Shown here: one piece after another, positions 28,003 to 36,163 of the stretch | How the letters are laid out: the number at the start of each line of letters is the position of its first letter | Position numbering within the stretch: the first letter of the stretch is position 1 | NCBI GenBank assembly: GCA_944324705.1 | Contig: CALUXI010000001.1 | Span: 62,001-126,000 of the forward strand | Source of the DNA: an uncultured Acholeplasmatales bacterium | GTDB lineage: Bacteria > Bacillota_I > Bacilli_A > Acholeplasmatales > Anaeroplasmataceae | Direction: 5' to 3' | DNA: 64,000 nt | The notes under the pieces: generated by a model | Databases searched by the model: none | Seen by the model: the letters and a program-made list of their open reading frames with translations, nothing else | Told to the model about the DNA's origin: nothing | Program-made: the position numbers and the translations under genes

Positions 28003-28866
28003 TTAACCTTTTACACCACCTAAATTTACACCTTTTGCAAAATACTTTTGAATATAAGGATATATTACTAATACTGGTATAATTGAACATAGTATTATTG
28101 CATATACAAAACTATCCATTGCATAAGGTAAATCAACTTGTCCCGTATCAGCTAAAGCATTAAACTCTTCTATTTTTTGTCTTAAATAAACCTGTAACGG
28201 AATTTCTTCACCACTAGTTACAAGTAAGCTTGCCCAGTAATAACCATTCCACCTACTAATAGCATAGAATAAAGTTACAGTCGCTACTGTAGCTGATGAC
28301 ATCGGACAGTAAATTTTGCCAAATACTTGGAATTCACTAGCACCATCAACAATAGCTGCTTCTTCTATTTCTGTAGGAACTGTAGAAAATTGATTTCTCA
28401 ATAATATAATATTATAAGCTTGAATACCAAAGGCTATAATCATACCCCATCTATTATCAACATTTAATTCTTTATAGTTCAAATAGAGAGGAATCATACC
28501 TGCAGTAAACCACATTGTAAATACTAATAAGAAATTCCATTTTCTCTTACCAATTAGTTTATCCTTGGATAAAGCATACGCACCTGTTAAAGAAATTGCC
28601 ATACTCCAGAGTGTCCCAAATACAGTGTAGAATAAAGTATTTGTATAAGAAACCCAAAAGTCTTTATCAATAATAACATTTTGATAAGCTGCAAGAGTTA
28701 TATCTTCTGGCCATAAGACAATTCTCCCAGCTTCATAAACACCTCTACCAGATATAGAAACACTAAATGCATAAACAATCGGGTATAAAGCTAATAAAGC
28801 AAATATTCCTACTAAGGTATAAGCTATTATTTTAAAAATTATTTCACTTTTTGATAACCGTTCCAT
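28003..28866 (-). CDS. Sugar ABC transporter permease (YtcP/LplC type)
   Basis: 287 residues with six helices and the binding-protein-dependent transport loop EEAAIVDGASEFQVFGKIYC (EAA motif) that contacts the ATPase. N-terminal helix IAYTLVGIFALLALYPIVYA. It is typical of the second permease of large-oligosaccharide importers. It follows the first permease by seven bases and precedes the binding lipoprotein. Confidence 0.93.
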   Translation of the reverse strand: MERLSKSEIIFKIIAYTLVGIFALLALYPIVYAFSVSISGRGVYEAGRIVLWPEDITLAAYQNVIIDKDFWVSYTNTLFYTVFGTLWSMAISLTGAYALSKDKLIGKRKWNFLLVFTMWFTAGMIPLYLNYKELNVDNRWGMIIAFGIQAYNIILLRNQFSTVPTEIEEAAIVDGASEFQVFGKIYCPMSSATVATVTLFYAISRWNGYYWASLLVTSGEEIPLQVYLRQKIEEFNALADTGQVDLPYAMDSFVYAIILCSIIPVLVIYPYIQKYFAKGVNLGGVKG

Positions 28867-28873
28867 AATCTAC

Positions 28874-29845
28874 CTACCATAATGAAGTTTTTGATACTTG
28901 TCTACTTATAGTATTTGCACCTATAACTAAAGCAAAACCAATCAAACTATTAAAGATACCCGAAGCCGCACCTAAACTATAATTACCACTAATTAAACCT
29001 ATACGCTGTTCGAATGTTGATAAAACATCGGCTGTTACATAAGTATTCTGATTATATAACAAGATAACTCTTTCATATCCGACAGATAACATCTTACCTA
29101 TACGCATAATAATCATAATAATTAAAGTAGGGGCCATACCCGGTAAAGTTACATACTTAATCTCTTGCCATTTATTACCACCATCTACTCTTATTGCTTC
29201 ATATAAAGCTGGGGAAATACCCATTATGGCAGCAAAATAAACAATTGAATCATAACCACTTTCTTTCCAAATACCAGTTATGATATATATTGGTCTAAAG
29301 TAATTCGGGGTTTCAATAATTCGCATTCCCCCATCTTCTGCCAAGCCTAAGGATATCATTAACCTCGCTATTACCCCCGTAGTTGATGATCCATTATAGA
29401 CAAGTAATATTACAATACCTGTTATTGTTACTTCTGACAAAAAGTGTGGTAAGTAAGTAATGGTTTGTGTAACTTTTCTAAACCAATTACTATTTATTTC
29501 ACTAAAGAATAAAGCTAAAATAATTGGAATAGGGAAACCAAAAAGCAAACCATAGGCACTGATTATAAAAGTATTACGGAATGCTTGCCAAAAGTTTGTT
29601 GCTTGTCCACCTGAAATTAAGGTAATAAAGTTAGAAAAACCAACAAAATCAGAATTAAACATACCTTTAGATGCTTCATAATCCTTAAACGCAATGATAA
29701 GACCCAACATAGGTTTATATGCCCAAATTAAATACCACAATACAATCGGTAACAACAAAAGATAAAGTTGCCAGTTCTTTTTAAAGCTAAACCAATAGTC
29801 TCGTGGTGTCTTACTCACTTCTACTTTCAAGTCTTTCGTGCTCAT
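28874..29845 (-). CDS. Sugar ABC transporter permease (LplB type)
   Basis: About 323 residues, six helices, with the EAA loop seen as ALYEAIRVDGGNKWQEIKYV. N-terminal region WQLYLLLLPIVLWYLIWAYKP is typical of LplB/YteP permeases of uronide and complex-sugar importers. The ATG at 29845 has GGAGG six bases upstream and overlaps the end of the 202-residue membrane gene by about 35 bases. Confidence 0.92.
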   Translation of the reverse strand: MSTKDLKVEVSKTPRDYWFSFKKNWQLYLLLLPIVLWYLIWAYKPMLGLIIAFKDYEASKGMFNSDFVGFSNFITLISGGQATNFWQAFRNTFIISAYGLLFGFPIPIILALFFSEINSNWFRKVTQTITYLPHFLSEVTITGIVILLVYNGSSTTGVIARLMISLGLAEDGGMRIIETPNYFRPIYIITGIWKESGYDSIVYFAAIMGISPALYEAIRVDGGNKWQEIKYVTLPGMAPTLIIMIIMRIGKMLSVGYERVILLYNQNTYVTADVLSTFEQRIGLISGNYSLGAASGIFNSLIGFALVIGANTISRQVSKTSLW

Positions 29846-30419
29846 ATTCATCCTCCTTCTGTACATCTATAATATATTCATCCATATCACATATAAGGTC
29901 AGTTTTGTATTTAAATATGTATAAGAAAATTAAAGATATGACTAGTGATAACATAATTGATACCAAATAATTAGCAAAACCATAAAAACTATGTTCAATT
30001 ATAAGTATTGCCAACCCTTTACCAACTACTAAACATAAATAAGCGATCAAAATATAAATCAAAAAGCCAAAACTGCTTTCGATTCTCTTATTTCTATTTT
30101 TATTACCTAAATAAATTAAACTTAGTAACATGAATAAAGGGGCTATTATGTAATAAATAATTCCTTCATAAAGTTTTAATGGCTCATCAGTCATAACACC
30201 ATTATGATTAAGTATTAAAGCTACTACTCCGCTTACTAATAAAGGGACTATACCAACATAAGACCATCTAACTATAGAAATTATAGAAATCATTATGGCA
30301 AATGATATATAAAACCCAGAATTGAAAAAATTAAACATATAAGTACTTAAAAATTCACTTAATCCTGCTAATATAGAAAATATCAATATATCTATTAGCA
30401 TAAATTTTCGCCTTGACAC
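29811..30419 (-). CDS. Six-helix membrane protein heading the uronide operon
   Basis: 202 residues with about six hydrophobic helices (IDILIFSILAGLSEFLSTYM onward) and an acidic, charged C-terminal tail. Size and topology recall S-components of ECF transporters, but no binding motif is seen, so it is left unassigned. GTG at 30419 follows AAGGAAG; an ATG at 30401 is an alternative start. It is the first gene after the CcpA-site promoter. Confidence 0.65.
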   Translation of the reverse strand: MSRRKFMLIDILIFSILAGLSEFLSTYMFNFFNSGFYISFAIMISIISIVRWSYVGIVPLLVSGVVALILNHNGVMTDEPLKLYEGIIYYIIAPLFMLLSLIYLGNKNRNKRIESSFGFLIYILIAYLCLVVGKGLAILIIEHSFYGFANYLVSIMLSLVISLIFLYIFKYKTDLICDMDEYIIDVQKEDEYEHERLESRSE

Positions 30420-30448
30420 TTTCTCACTTCCTTACATCGTTTATAATT

Positions 30449-30493
30449 ATGAACCAAATTCATAACCATTTGTAATATATTCATATATATGAA
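30449..30493. promoter_or_regulatory. Operator palindromes downstream of the operon promoter
   Basis: TTCATATATATGAA (30480-30493) is a perfect 14-base palindrome, and ATGAACCAAATTCAT (30449-30463) is a second, looser dyad. Both lie in the untranslated leader of the minus-strand operon. The first recurs at 30588-30605 and, with a decayed half, at 32894-32907, always next to uronide-gene promoters. Confidence 0.7.
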
Positions 30494-30523
30494 CTTAATT
30501 CACATAAAAACGATTACATGCAT

Positions 30524-30552
30524 ATAATACAACTTAATGAAAACGCTGTCAA
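30524..30552 (-). promoter_or_regulatory. Promoter of the uronide operon with perfect cre site
   Basis: On the minus strand TTGACA (30552-30547), 17 bases, TATTAT (30529-30524). The plus-strand sequence TGAAAACGCTGTCA (30538-30551) matches the CcpA cre consensus at all constrained positions and overlaps the -35 box. This predicts glucose repression of the long lyase/ABC operon. Confidence 0.85.
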
Positions 30553-30587
30553 TAACTTAATGTTAAAAAGTTTATTTTTATAATCTT

Positions 30588-30637
30588 AATTCATATATAT
30601 GAATTTTTATTGACAAAAATAATTTTAGAATTAGAAT
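30588..30637 (+). promoter_or_regulatory. Promoter and operator of the SGNH esterase gene
   Basis: An 18-base perfect palindrome AATTCATATATATGAATT (30588-30605) sits just upstream of TTGACA (30610-30615), a 16-base spacer and TAGAAT (30632-30637). GGAGAT precedes the ATG at 30659. Confidence 0.8.
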
Positions 30638-30658
30638 ATAAGAAAAGGAGATATTAAA

Positions 30659-31591
30659 ATGCAATATACAATAACTAATACTTACAAAAACAAAACATAT
30701 TACACAAGAATTTTAGAAAATGTAATACCTCACTTAAGTGAGAAAGGTCAAATTAAAGCTTATGACATGGCTGGAGTTAAAATATTATATAATAGTCCTT
30801 CTACTGCTTTTAATTTAGAAATAGAAATTGAAGGTGAAGGATATTGTAGTTTATATGTTAACAATCTAAGTGTAATAAGAATAGGGTTAACAAATGGTAA
30901 AAATGTTATTAACTACCCTTTACATGAAAGGTTTATTAATTTAATTAGGCAAAAAGATAATAATTTTTGTTTTAAAGTATTATTAGAGAGTAATTATAAA
31001 TTAAAAGATATTAAAATATTAGATGAGTTTGCTGACGCAACTAACATATCACAAAGAAATGTAGTTTTATATGGTAGTTCTTTTACTCAAGGTGTTGGTG
31101 CTTTTGCCTACCCTTATTGTTATGCCAATATATTAGGTGAACTTTTGAATTTGAATATTTTAAATAAAGCTTTATCTGGTAGCTGTTTATGTGAAAAAGA
31201 AATGGTTGATTACTTAGCTACACTTAATCCTGATTTTTATATTTTTGAATTAGGGTGTAATATGCGTGGCGTAATGGATGAAAAAGAGTTTGCTAAAAGA
31301 ATTGAATATTTATTTAAAACTATAAAAACTACTAATAAAAAAGTTTTTATTATTTCTTCTTTAGATTTCTTTGTTAAAGAATTCGCAATTTTCGATAACC
31401 CTCCATATCACGAAAGAAATCTTTTATTCGTAAACATTTTAAAAGAATTAACAGAAAAATATAATTATACATTAATCCCTATGACTAAATTAATGACTAA
31501 ATTTGAAAATGTTTCCTATGATATGCTACATCCTAGTATTACCGGACACTTAAATATAGCTTATAATTTAGCTTCTATCCTTAAAGAATAA
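30659..31591 (+). CDS. SGNH/GDSL hydrolase, two-domain esterase
   Basis: 310 residues. An N-terminal beta-rich domain (about 1-125) precedes an SGNH domain with catalytic Ser in LYGSSFTQGVGAF, a block around LSGSC, ELGCN, and Asp/His in DMLHPSITGHLN. The layout fits the GxDLY plus Lipase_GDSL_3 family of carbohydrate esterases. No signal peptide, so it probably deacylates imported oligosaccharides. It is divergent from the main operon and shares the TTCATATATATGAA operator. Confidence 0.85.
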   Translation: MQYTITNTYKNKTYYTRILENVIPHLSEKGQIKAYDMAGVKILYNSPSTAFNLEIEIEGEGYCSLYVNNLSVIRIGLTNGKNVINYPLHERFINLIRQKDNNFCFKVLLESNYKLKDIKILDEFADATNISQRNVVLYGSSFTQGVGAFAYPYCYANILGELLNLNILNKALSGSCLCEKEMVDYLATLNPDFYIFELGCNMRGVMDEKEFAKRIEYLFKTIKTTNKKVFIISSLDFFVKEFAIFDNPPYHERNLLFVNILKELTEKYNYTLIPMTKLMTKFENVSYDMLHPSITGHLNIAYNLASILKE

Positions 31592-31626
31592 AAAGGCTTT
31601 AGGTTTTTTACTCCTAGAGCCTTTTT
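31592..31626. terminator. Bidirectional terminator between the esterase and GH88 genes
   Basis: AAAGGCTTTAGG pairs with CCTAGAGCCTTT with one mismatch, and T-runs flank it on both strands. It serves the convergent esterase and GH88 genes. Confidence 0.85.
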
Positions 31627-31648
31627 CTATTTCAATTTTAAAATTATT

Positions 31649-32839
31649 TTACCAAAACTTTATAACGTTTCTTTTTACAAGTTTTACTAAAAGTTCACAA
31701 ATAAAATAATCTCCCCATAGACAAAACTCATTCATTCCTTTAGTATCAACAAAAGGTGAATGATATATTTGATGACGTAATAAACCATCTTCAGTACTTA
31801 TATCTTTAGATAAATAATCATTTTTAATTAAAGAATTTAATACTGCTTTAAAAACTTTTCTATATATTTTGGTTTCTTCTTCTGTCAATAAATTAGTATC
31901 TAACATTTCTAAAATACCTAATAACGCTATAACTGTAGCACTTGAATCTTTCATAACATCATCATAATTGTCGTAAGAAAAATCCCACGGTGAAACTAGA
32001 TCTGAAGGTAACATATCTAAAAACTTATTTAACAAACTTTTAGCTAAATAAAACAAATCTTTCCTATCTTGATTATACTTATAGCTCAACATTAAACCAT
32101 AGATTCCCCAAGCTTGCCCACGAGCCCAACAACTTTCATCACTTTTACCTTGATGAGTTTTGCCATATAAAGGTTTGCCAGTTTCAACATCAAAATAGTA
32201 CGTATGATACGTTGTATAATCTGGTCTAATTAAAACTTGAATTGCTTTATCAAGATGACTTAATGCAACTTCTTTATAACTTTTGTCACCAGTTAACGAA
32301 CTTACTTCATATAAAAGTGGTAAATTCATGAATGTATCAATAATGATTCTACCAGCATTTTCACCCGGTTCACCAATATTTCCCCAGGCTTGAATTACAC
32401 CACATTTATTTAAAAATCTATTCTTTAAAGTATCGGCGGCCATAATTAAAGTTTTCTTATAATCTTCATTTTTAAACATTTTGTATAAAGCACCTGCTGA
32501 AATTGAATATAAAAAACCTGCATCATGATTTTTTATGCCTAGATTACCTAATTTAGCCATCTTTTTCAACTCTTCATATTGTTTTAAGGCATAAAATAAT
32601 AAATTATCGTCCTTTTGCCACATATAAAGTTGTAAAATTTGTCCTGTACAAAATCCCTTAGTCCATTCAAAGCCTTTTGCCTCTCTATATTTATCACACA
32701 ATGAACTACTTGACCAAAAACCACCCTTAAATTTATCTAACATCTTTAAGGTTTTTTGTCTAAATGCTTCTAAATAAATTATTAATTCTTCTTTAGTAAT
32801 TCTAGCATTCTTATATTTGTTTATATTTATTAATTCCAT
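31649..32839 (-). CDS. GH88 unsaturated glucuronyl hydrolase
   Basis: 396 residues, (alpha/alpha)6 barrel. The two conserved aspartates of the family are in KNHDAGFLYS and RIIIDTFMNLP, and the aromatic block WARGQAWGIYGLMLSY is also typical. The enzyme hydrates the unsaturated uronate left by a polysaccharide lyase and so releases it from the neighbouring sugar. No signal peptide. Divergent from GH105, with which it shares the intergenic operator. Confidence 0.92.
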   Translation of the reverse strand: MELININKYKNARITKEELIIYLEAFRQKTLKMLDKFKGGFWSSSSLCDKYREAKGFEWTKGFCTGQILQLYMWQKDDNLLFYALKQYEELKKMAKLGNLGIKNHDAGFLYSISAGALYKMFKNEDYKKTLIMAADTLKNRFLNKCGVIQAWGNIGEPGENAGRIIIDTFMNLPLLYEVSSLTGDKSYKEVALSHLDKAIQVLIRPDYTTYHTYYFDVETGKPLYGKTHQGKSDESCWARGQAWGIYGLMLSYKYNQDRKDLFYLAKSLLNKFLDMLPSDLVSPWDFSYDNYDDVMKDSSATVIALLGILEMLDTNLLTEEETKIYRKVFKAVLNSLIKNDYLSKDISTEDGLLRHQIYHSPFVDTKGMNEFCLWGDYFICELLVKLVKRNVIKFW

Positions 32840-32856
32840 AATTAACCTCCATTTAT

Positions 32857-32961
32857 AAAATAAGCCTTAAATTTCATTTTGTCAACAAAAAAGTTCATAT
32901 ATATAAATTTAATTTAAAATTATAAATTTTTATTGACTATTTTAAGTAATAGCGCTATTAT
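32857..32961. promoter_or_regulatory. Divergent promoters of GH88 and GH105
   Basis: Minus strand: TTGACA (32885-32880), 17 bases, TATTTT (32862-32857) for GH88. Plus strand: TTGACT (32933-32938), 17 bases, TATTAT (32956-32961) for GH105. Between them lies TTCATATATATAAA (32894-32907), a half-decayed form of the locus operator. The plus promoter also shares AATTTTTATTGAC with the esterase promoter. TAATAGCGCTATTA (32947-32960), a perfect palindrome, overlaps the plus -10. Confidence 0.75.
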
Positions 32962-32982
32962 TAAAATAGCTTGGAGGTATAT

Positions 32983-34158
32983 ATGGAAAACAATTTAAAA
33001 GAAAACATCAATAAATATATCAATTATTTATTAGAAAATTCAACAATTGAAAAGCCTTTATGGAATAAGGAAGTCTTAATTGGCCTAAAAAAACCTGGTT
33101 GGACTTACATTGATGGCTGCATGATGGTAGGTCTTGCTGGACTTTATGATTACACAAAAGATGAAAAAATATTCAAATATATTGAAAACTTCATTTCGCC
33201 ATTAGTTCCTGAAGATGGTAAAGTTAAGCTATATTTTTATGATAATTATAATAATTATACTGAATTTGGTATTGATTCAGATCCATGTAATATGGCTAAA
33301 GTTTTATATCTATTATATGATAAAACAAAAAATGAAAAATATTTAAAAGCTATTAATTATTTTATGGATGAACAAGTTAGAAAGCTACCTCGTGTAGAAG
33401 GTAACTTCTGGCATAAAATTAAATATTATAATCAAATTTGGTTAGATGGGTTATACATGATTCAACCATTCTTTGCCGAATATACTAAACGTTATGAAGA
33501 TAAACGTAGTTATTATGATATAGTTTATCAATTAAAACATGCTTTTGAAGTAACTTGGGATGAAAAGAAAAAACTTAATGTTCACGGTTATGATGGCATG
33601 TATAAAAACGAAAAAGAAAGATCAGCTTGGGCTGACCCAAATAATGGTAGATCACCTATGGTTTGGTTAAGAGCTAATGGCTGGTATGTAATGGCTTTGA
33701 TTGATTGTTATGAGATAATTGATGATGAATTCTTAAGACAAGAAATTAAAGATTTAATTAAAACAACTATTGATGGTTTACTTCTTTATTTAGATGAAAA
33801 AACTAAGATGTTCTATCAAGTTCCAGATATGTCAAAACGTGAAAAAAACTATGTCGAAACATCTGGTACAGCTATGATAGCATATACTATATTAAAGTCT
33901 GTTCGCTTAAATGCTTTAGATATATCTTACAAAAAAGTAGGTTTAGAAATATTTGAAGGTATTTGTAATACTTACTTTAAGGAAGAAAATGGTCACTTTA
34001 CATTAGGAGGAATATGTATTGGAGCAGGTCTATCAGCTTCAAAAACCGATAAATCTGTTGGAACTTACGATATGTATGTAACTCGCAAAATTGTAAGTGA
34101 TGATGGTAAAGCCATAGGTCCTTTTATCCTTGCCTACGTTGAAGCGAATAGATTATAA
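32983..34158 (+). CDS. GH105 unsaturated rhamnogalacturonyl/glucuronyl hydrolase (YteR-like)
   Basis: 391 residues. GH105 signatures include GIDSDPCNMAKVLYLLYD and IWLDGLYMIQPFFAEY, carrying the Asp residues equivalent to YteR, then SPMVWLRANGWYVMALID and the tail GTYDMYVTRKIV. It cleaves unsaturated galacturonyl-rhamnose or glucuronyl ends by hydration. Cytoplasmic by lack of signal. The ATG at 32983 follows TTGGAGG. Confidence 0.92.
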   Translation: MENNLKENINKYINYLLENSTIEKPLWNKEVLIGLKKPGWTYIDGCMMVGLAGLYDYTKDEKIFKYIENFISPLVPEDGKVKLYFYDNYNNYTEFGIDSDPCNMAKVLYLLYDKTKNEKYLKAINYFMDEQVRKLPRVEGNFWHKIKYYNQIWLDGLYMIQPFFAEYTKRYEDKRSYYDIVYQLKHAFEVTWDEKKKLNVHGYDGMYKNEKERSAWADPNNGRSPMVWLRANGWYVMALIDCYEIIDDEFLRQEIKDLIKTTIDGLLLYLDEKTKMFYQVPDMSKREKNYVETSGTAMIAYTILKSVRLNALDISYKKVGLEIFEGICNTYFKEENGHFTLGGICIGAGLSASKTDKSVGTYDMYVTRKIVSDDGKAIGPFILAYVEANRL

Positions 34159-34198
34159 TTTTTCCAGATCCTTAGCTGCAAATCCCCCTATGCAGCAA

Positions 34199-34226
34199 CA
34201 AAAAAGCTCGTAATTGAGCTTTTTTA
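34199..34226. terminator. Bidirectional terminator after GH105
   Basis: AAAAAAGCTC and GAGCTTTTTT form a perfect stem with a six-base loop. It separates GH105 from the decayed ATPase gene. Confidence 0.85.
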
Positions 34227-34244
34227 TTTCTAAACTATTTTCGT

Positions 34245-35333
34245 TTAACAAAATTCTTTAATTCCTACTATTAAATAGCCTTTATCTCTTCTTCTAGGTT
34301 TCATGGTGTTATATACTATAATTATTTTTTTAAATGAATCATTTACTTTATCAAAGGATCTAGTAACTTGGGTAAACTTATCTTCATTTATTATTTCATA
34401 AGAGACTATATGTAATATGAATTACTTCTATTTGTCTAAAATTAATTCTAGAATTCCTTAAACCAATATCTTCAAAATAAATTTTAAAAGGTGTATTTAT
34501 ATATTTTTACCTTTAATAGCATATCTTTTAACACAATTTATTAAAAAATCTTCTTCTAGATAATTAAATCGTGTTTACTGATATGAACTATTTTTTAAAC
34601 TTTTAAAAGTATTAGCTAACTTAAGAGGATTAACTAAATTAGAAATACCTGAAACCATAATATTTAAAAGCTCACTGATATTATTGTCATTATTCAAATT
34701 GTATCTATATACAATATCTTTTAAATATACATTTTCCATTTGTGATTCTAAATAATTTATCCGTTTTCATCATAAAAAGAGCTGGTAAACCTCCATAAAG
34801 TAAATATTCATCAAAAACTTCGTCTTTACTATTTTTATAAGCATTAAAAAATCCACTAAATGTTAACGGGTATATTCTAATTTCATCACCGCGACCTCTA
34901 ATTTTGTAATTATATCACTTGATAAGAATTTTGAATTACTACCAGTTACATAAATATCTAAATTATTCTTTCTTAAATAACCATTTAATATCGTTTCAAA
35001 ACGAGCTAAATTTTGTACTTCATCTAATAACAAATAATACATATTACTATCTTTAATTTTAGATGAAATGTAATTCATAAATGTTTCAGGATTAACTTTT
35101 CTTTTATTTTTAATCATATCTATTAAAGATTCATTAATTAAATTTAAGTCATCTGTAGAATCAAAAGCAAATTTAATAATTCTTCTTTAACACCTTTAGA
35201 TATTAAATGATCATAAAATATATTATTTAACACATCTTCTAATCCCTGTAATTATTTTTACAAAACCATTATGTTTTCTAATTATTAATTTATTTAAATA
35301 TTTGATTCTTTTATTTCCATATAAATGCCTCCA
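34245..35333 (-). pseudogene. Decayed AAA ATPase with DUF4143 domain
   Basis: Fragments in several frames on the minus strand line up as one gene. They are a start MEIKESNI after GGAGG, LIIRKHNGFVKIITGIRRC (a broken Walker A), then NMYYLLLDEVQNLARFETIL (Walker B/DEVQ) and NNLDIYVTGSNSKFLSSDII. The C-terminus ends GYLIVGIKEFC. At least four frameshifts or stops are needed to join them. Such ATPases are common accessory genes of unclear role in gut bacteria. Confidence 0.75.
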
Positions 35334-35444
35334 CTGAAAATTTTATTGCATTAGCAATTTTTTAATAAAAAATATATTACTATTCTCAAAGGCTTAAGCG
35401 CCCGTAATTTCAAAACCTTTTCTTAAATGTATGCCTACATAAAA

Positions 35445-35580
35445 GAAAAAGCTGGGAGTTAAAAGATTCTCTCAGCTAACTTATTTCTATAGTGAAGGAA
35501 TGATCTTAATAACAGTCTAGCTGTAAAGATTTTTGCTGGGTCATATAAATGCCCTAATGATTAATATAAACATTCCTTCA
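35445..35580 (-). ncRNA. Candidate structured RNA, three-way junction plus terminator
   Basis: On the minus strand TATAAT (35591-35586) is followed by a long closing stem, TGAAGGAATG (35580-35571) with CATTCCTTCA (35502-35493). Inside are a GGG/CCC arm and an ATCTT...AAGAT arm containing ACAG/CTGT. A terminator follows: AGCTGAGAG (35477-35469) with CTCCCAGCT (35458-35450) and TTTTTCTTTT. No open frame is present. The -35 is weak (TTTTTT). It could be a small RNA or the leader of the decayed ATPase gene. Class not recognised. Confidence 0.55.
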
Positions 35581-35610
35581 TTACTATTATACTATAATAT
35601 TTGAAATAAA

Positions 35611-35640
35611 AAAACTAAGAGGTTACACTCCTAGTTTTAG
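35611..35640 (-). terminator. Terminator of the nitroreductase gene
   Basis: Minus-strand ACTAGGAG pairs with CTCTTAGT around a short loop and is followed by T7. Confidence 0.8.
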
Positions 35641-35661
35641 TATACGAAAGGCCTAAGCCTT

Positions 35662-36162
35662 TTAAATTGTAAATTCGTTAATATTAGGTCTTTGATTATG
35701 AAGTGAACTAGGTCCTTCGGCTGGGTAACCACAATATATTAAACCAACTATTTTTAATTTATTATCTAAATTAAATTCTTGTTTAAGTATGTCTTCTTTA
35801 AAAACACCAATAAAACACGTAGCTAAGCCAATATTTGTTGCGGCTAAAAGAAGTTGCATTATGCTAAGACTTGTATCTACTTCACCATAATTTTTATTAT
35901 CATAACCTCTAATATAACTTTCAGTTTCGTCATAAGAAAATATAAAGATAACTTGTTCATTAAAATTAAATTTAGTTGCTTTATGAACTTTTTCTATATC
36001 ACTCTTAGCCTTAACAACTTTAATTCTAATGGGGAATTTATTACATGCAGTAGGTGTAAGTCTTACTGCTTCTAATAAATAATTAATTTTAGTTTCTTCC
36101 ACTTCTTTGTTTAAAAAATTGCGACAAGAATATCTCTTTTTTAAAACTTCTAATAAATCCAT
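35662..36162 (-). CDS. Nitroreductase-family protein
   Basis: 166 residues, short FMN-dependent nitroreductase type. RYSCRNFLNKEV at the N-terminus and LLAATNIGLATCFIG and IVGLIYCGYPAE further on match the family. The short form usually has putative NAD(P)H oxidoreductase activity with an unknown acceptor. It starts one base past the gltX stop and is probably transcribed with it. Confidence 0.88.
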   Translation of the reverse strand: MDLLEVLKKRYSCRNFLNKEVEETKINYLLEAVRLTPTACNKFPIRIKVVKAKSDIEKVHKATKFNFNEQVIFIFSYDETESYIRGYDNKNYGEVDTSLSIMQLLLAATNIGLATCFIGVFKEDILKQEFNLDNKLKIVGLIYCGYPAEGPSSLHNQRPNINEFTI

Positions 36163-36163
36163 T

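Noticed and set aside
29811-30419. ECF-transporter S-component
   Set aside because: Helix number fits, but no ECF module or binding motif is present and the operon encodes a classical sugar ABC importer.
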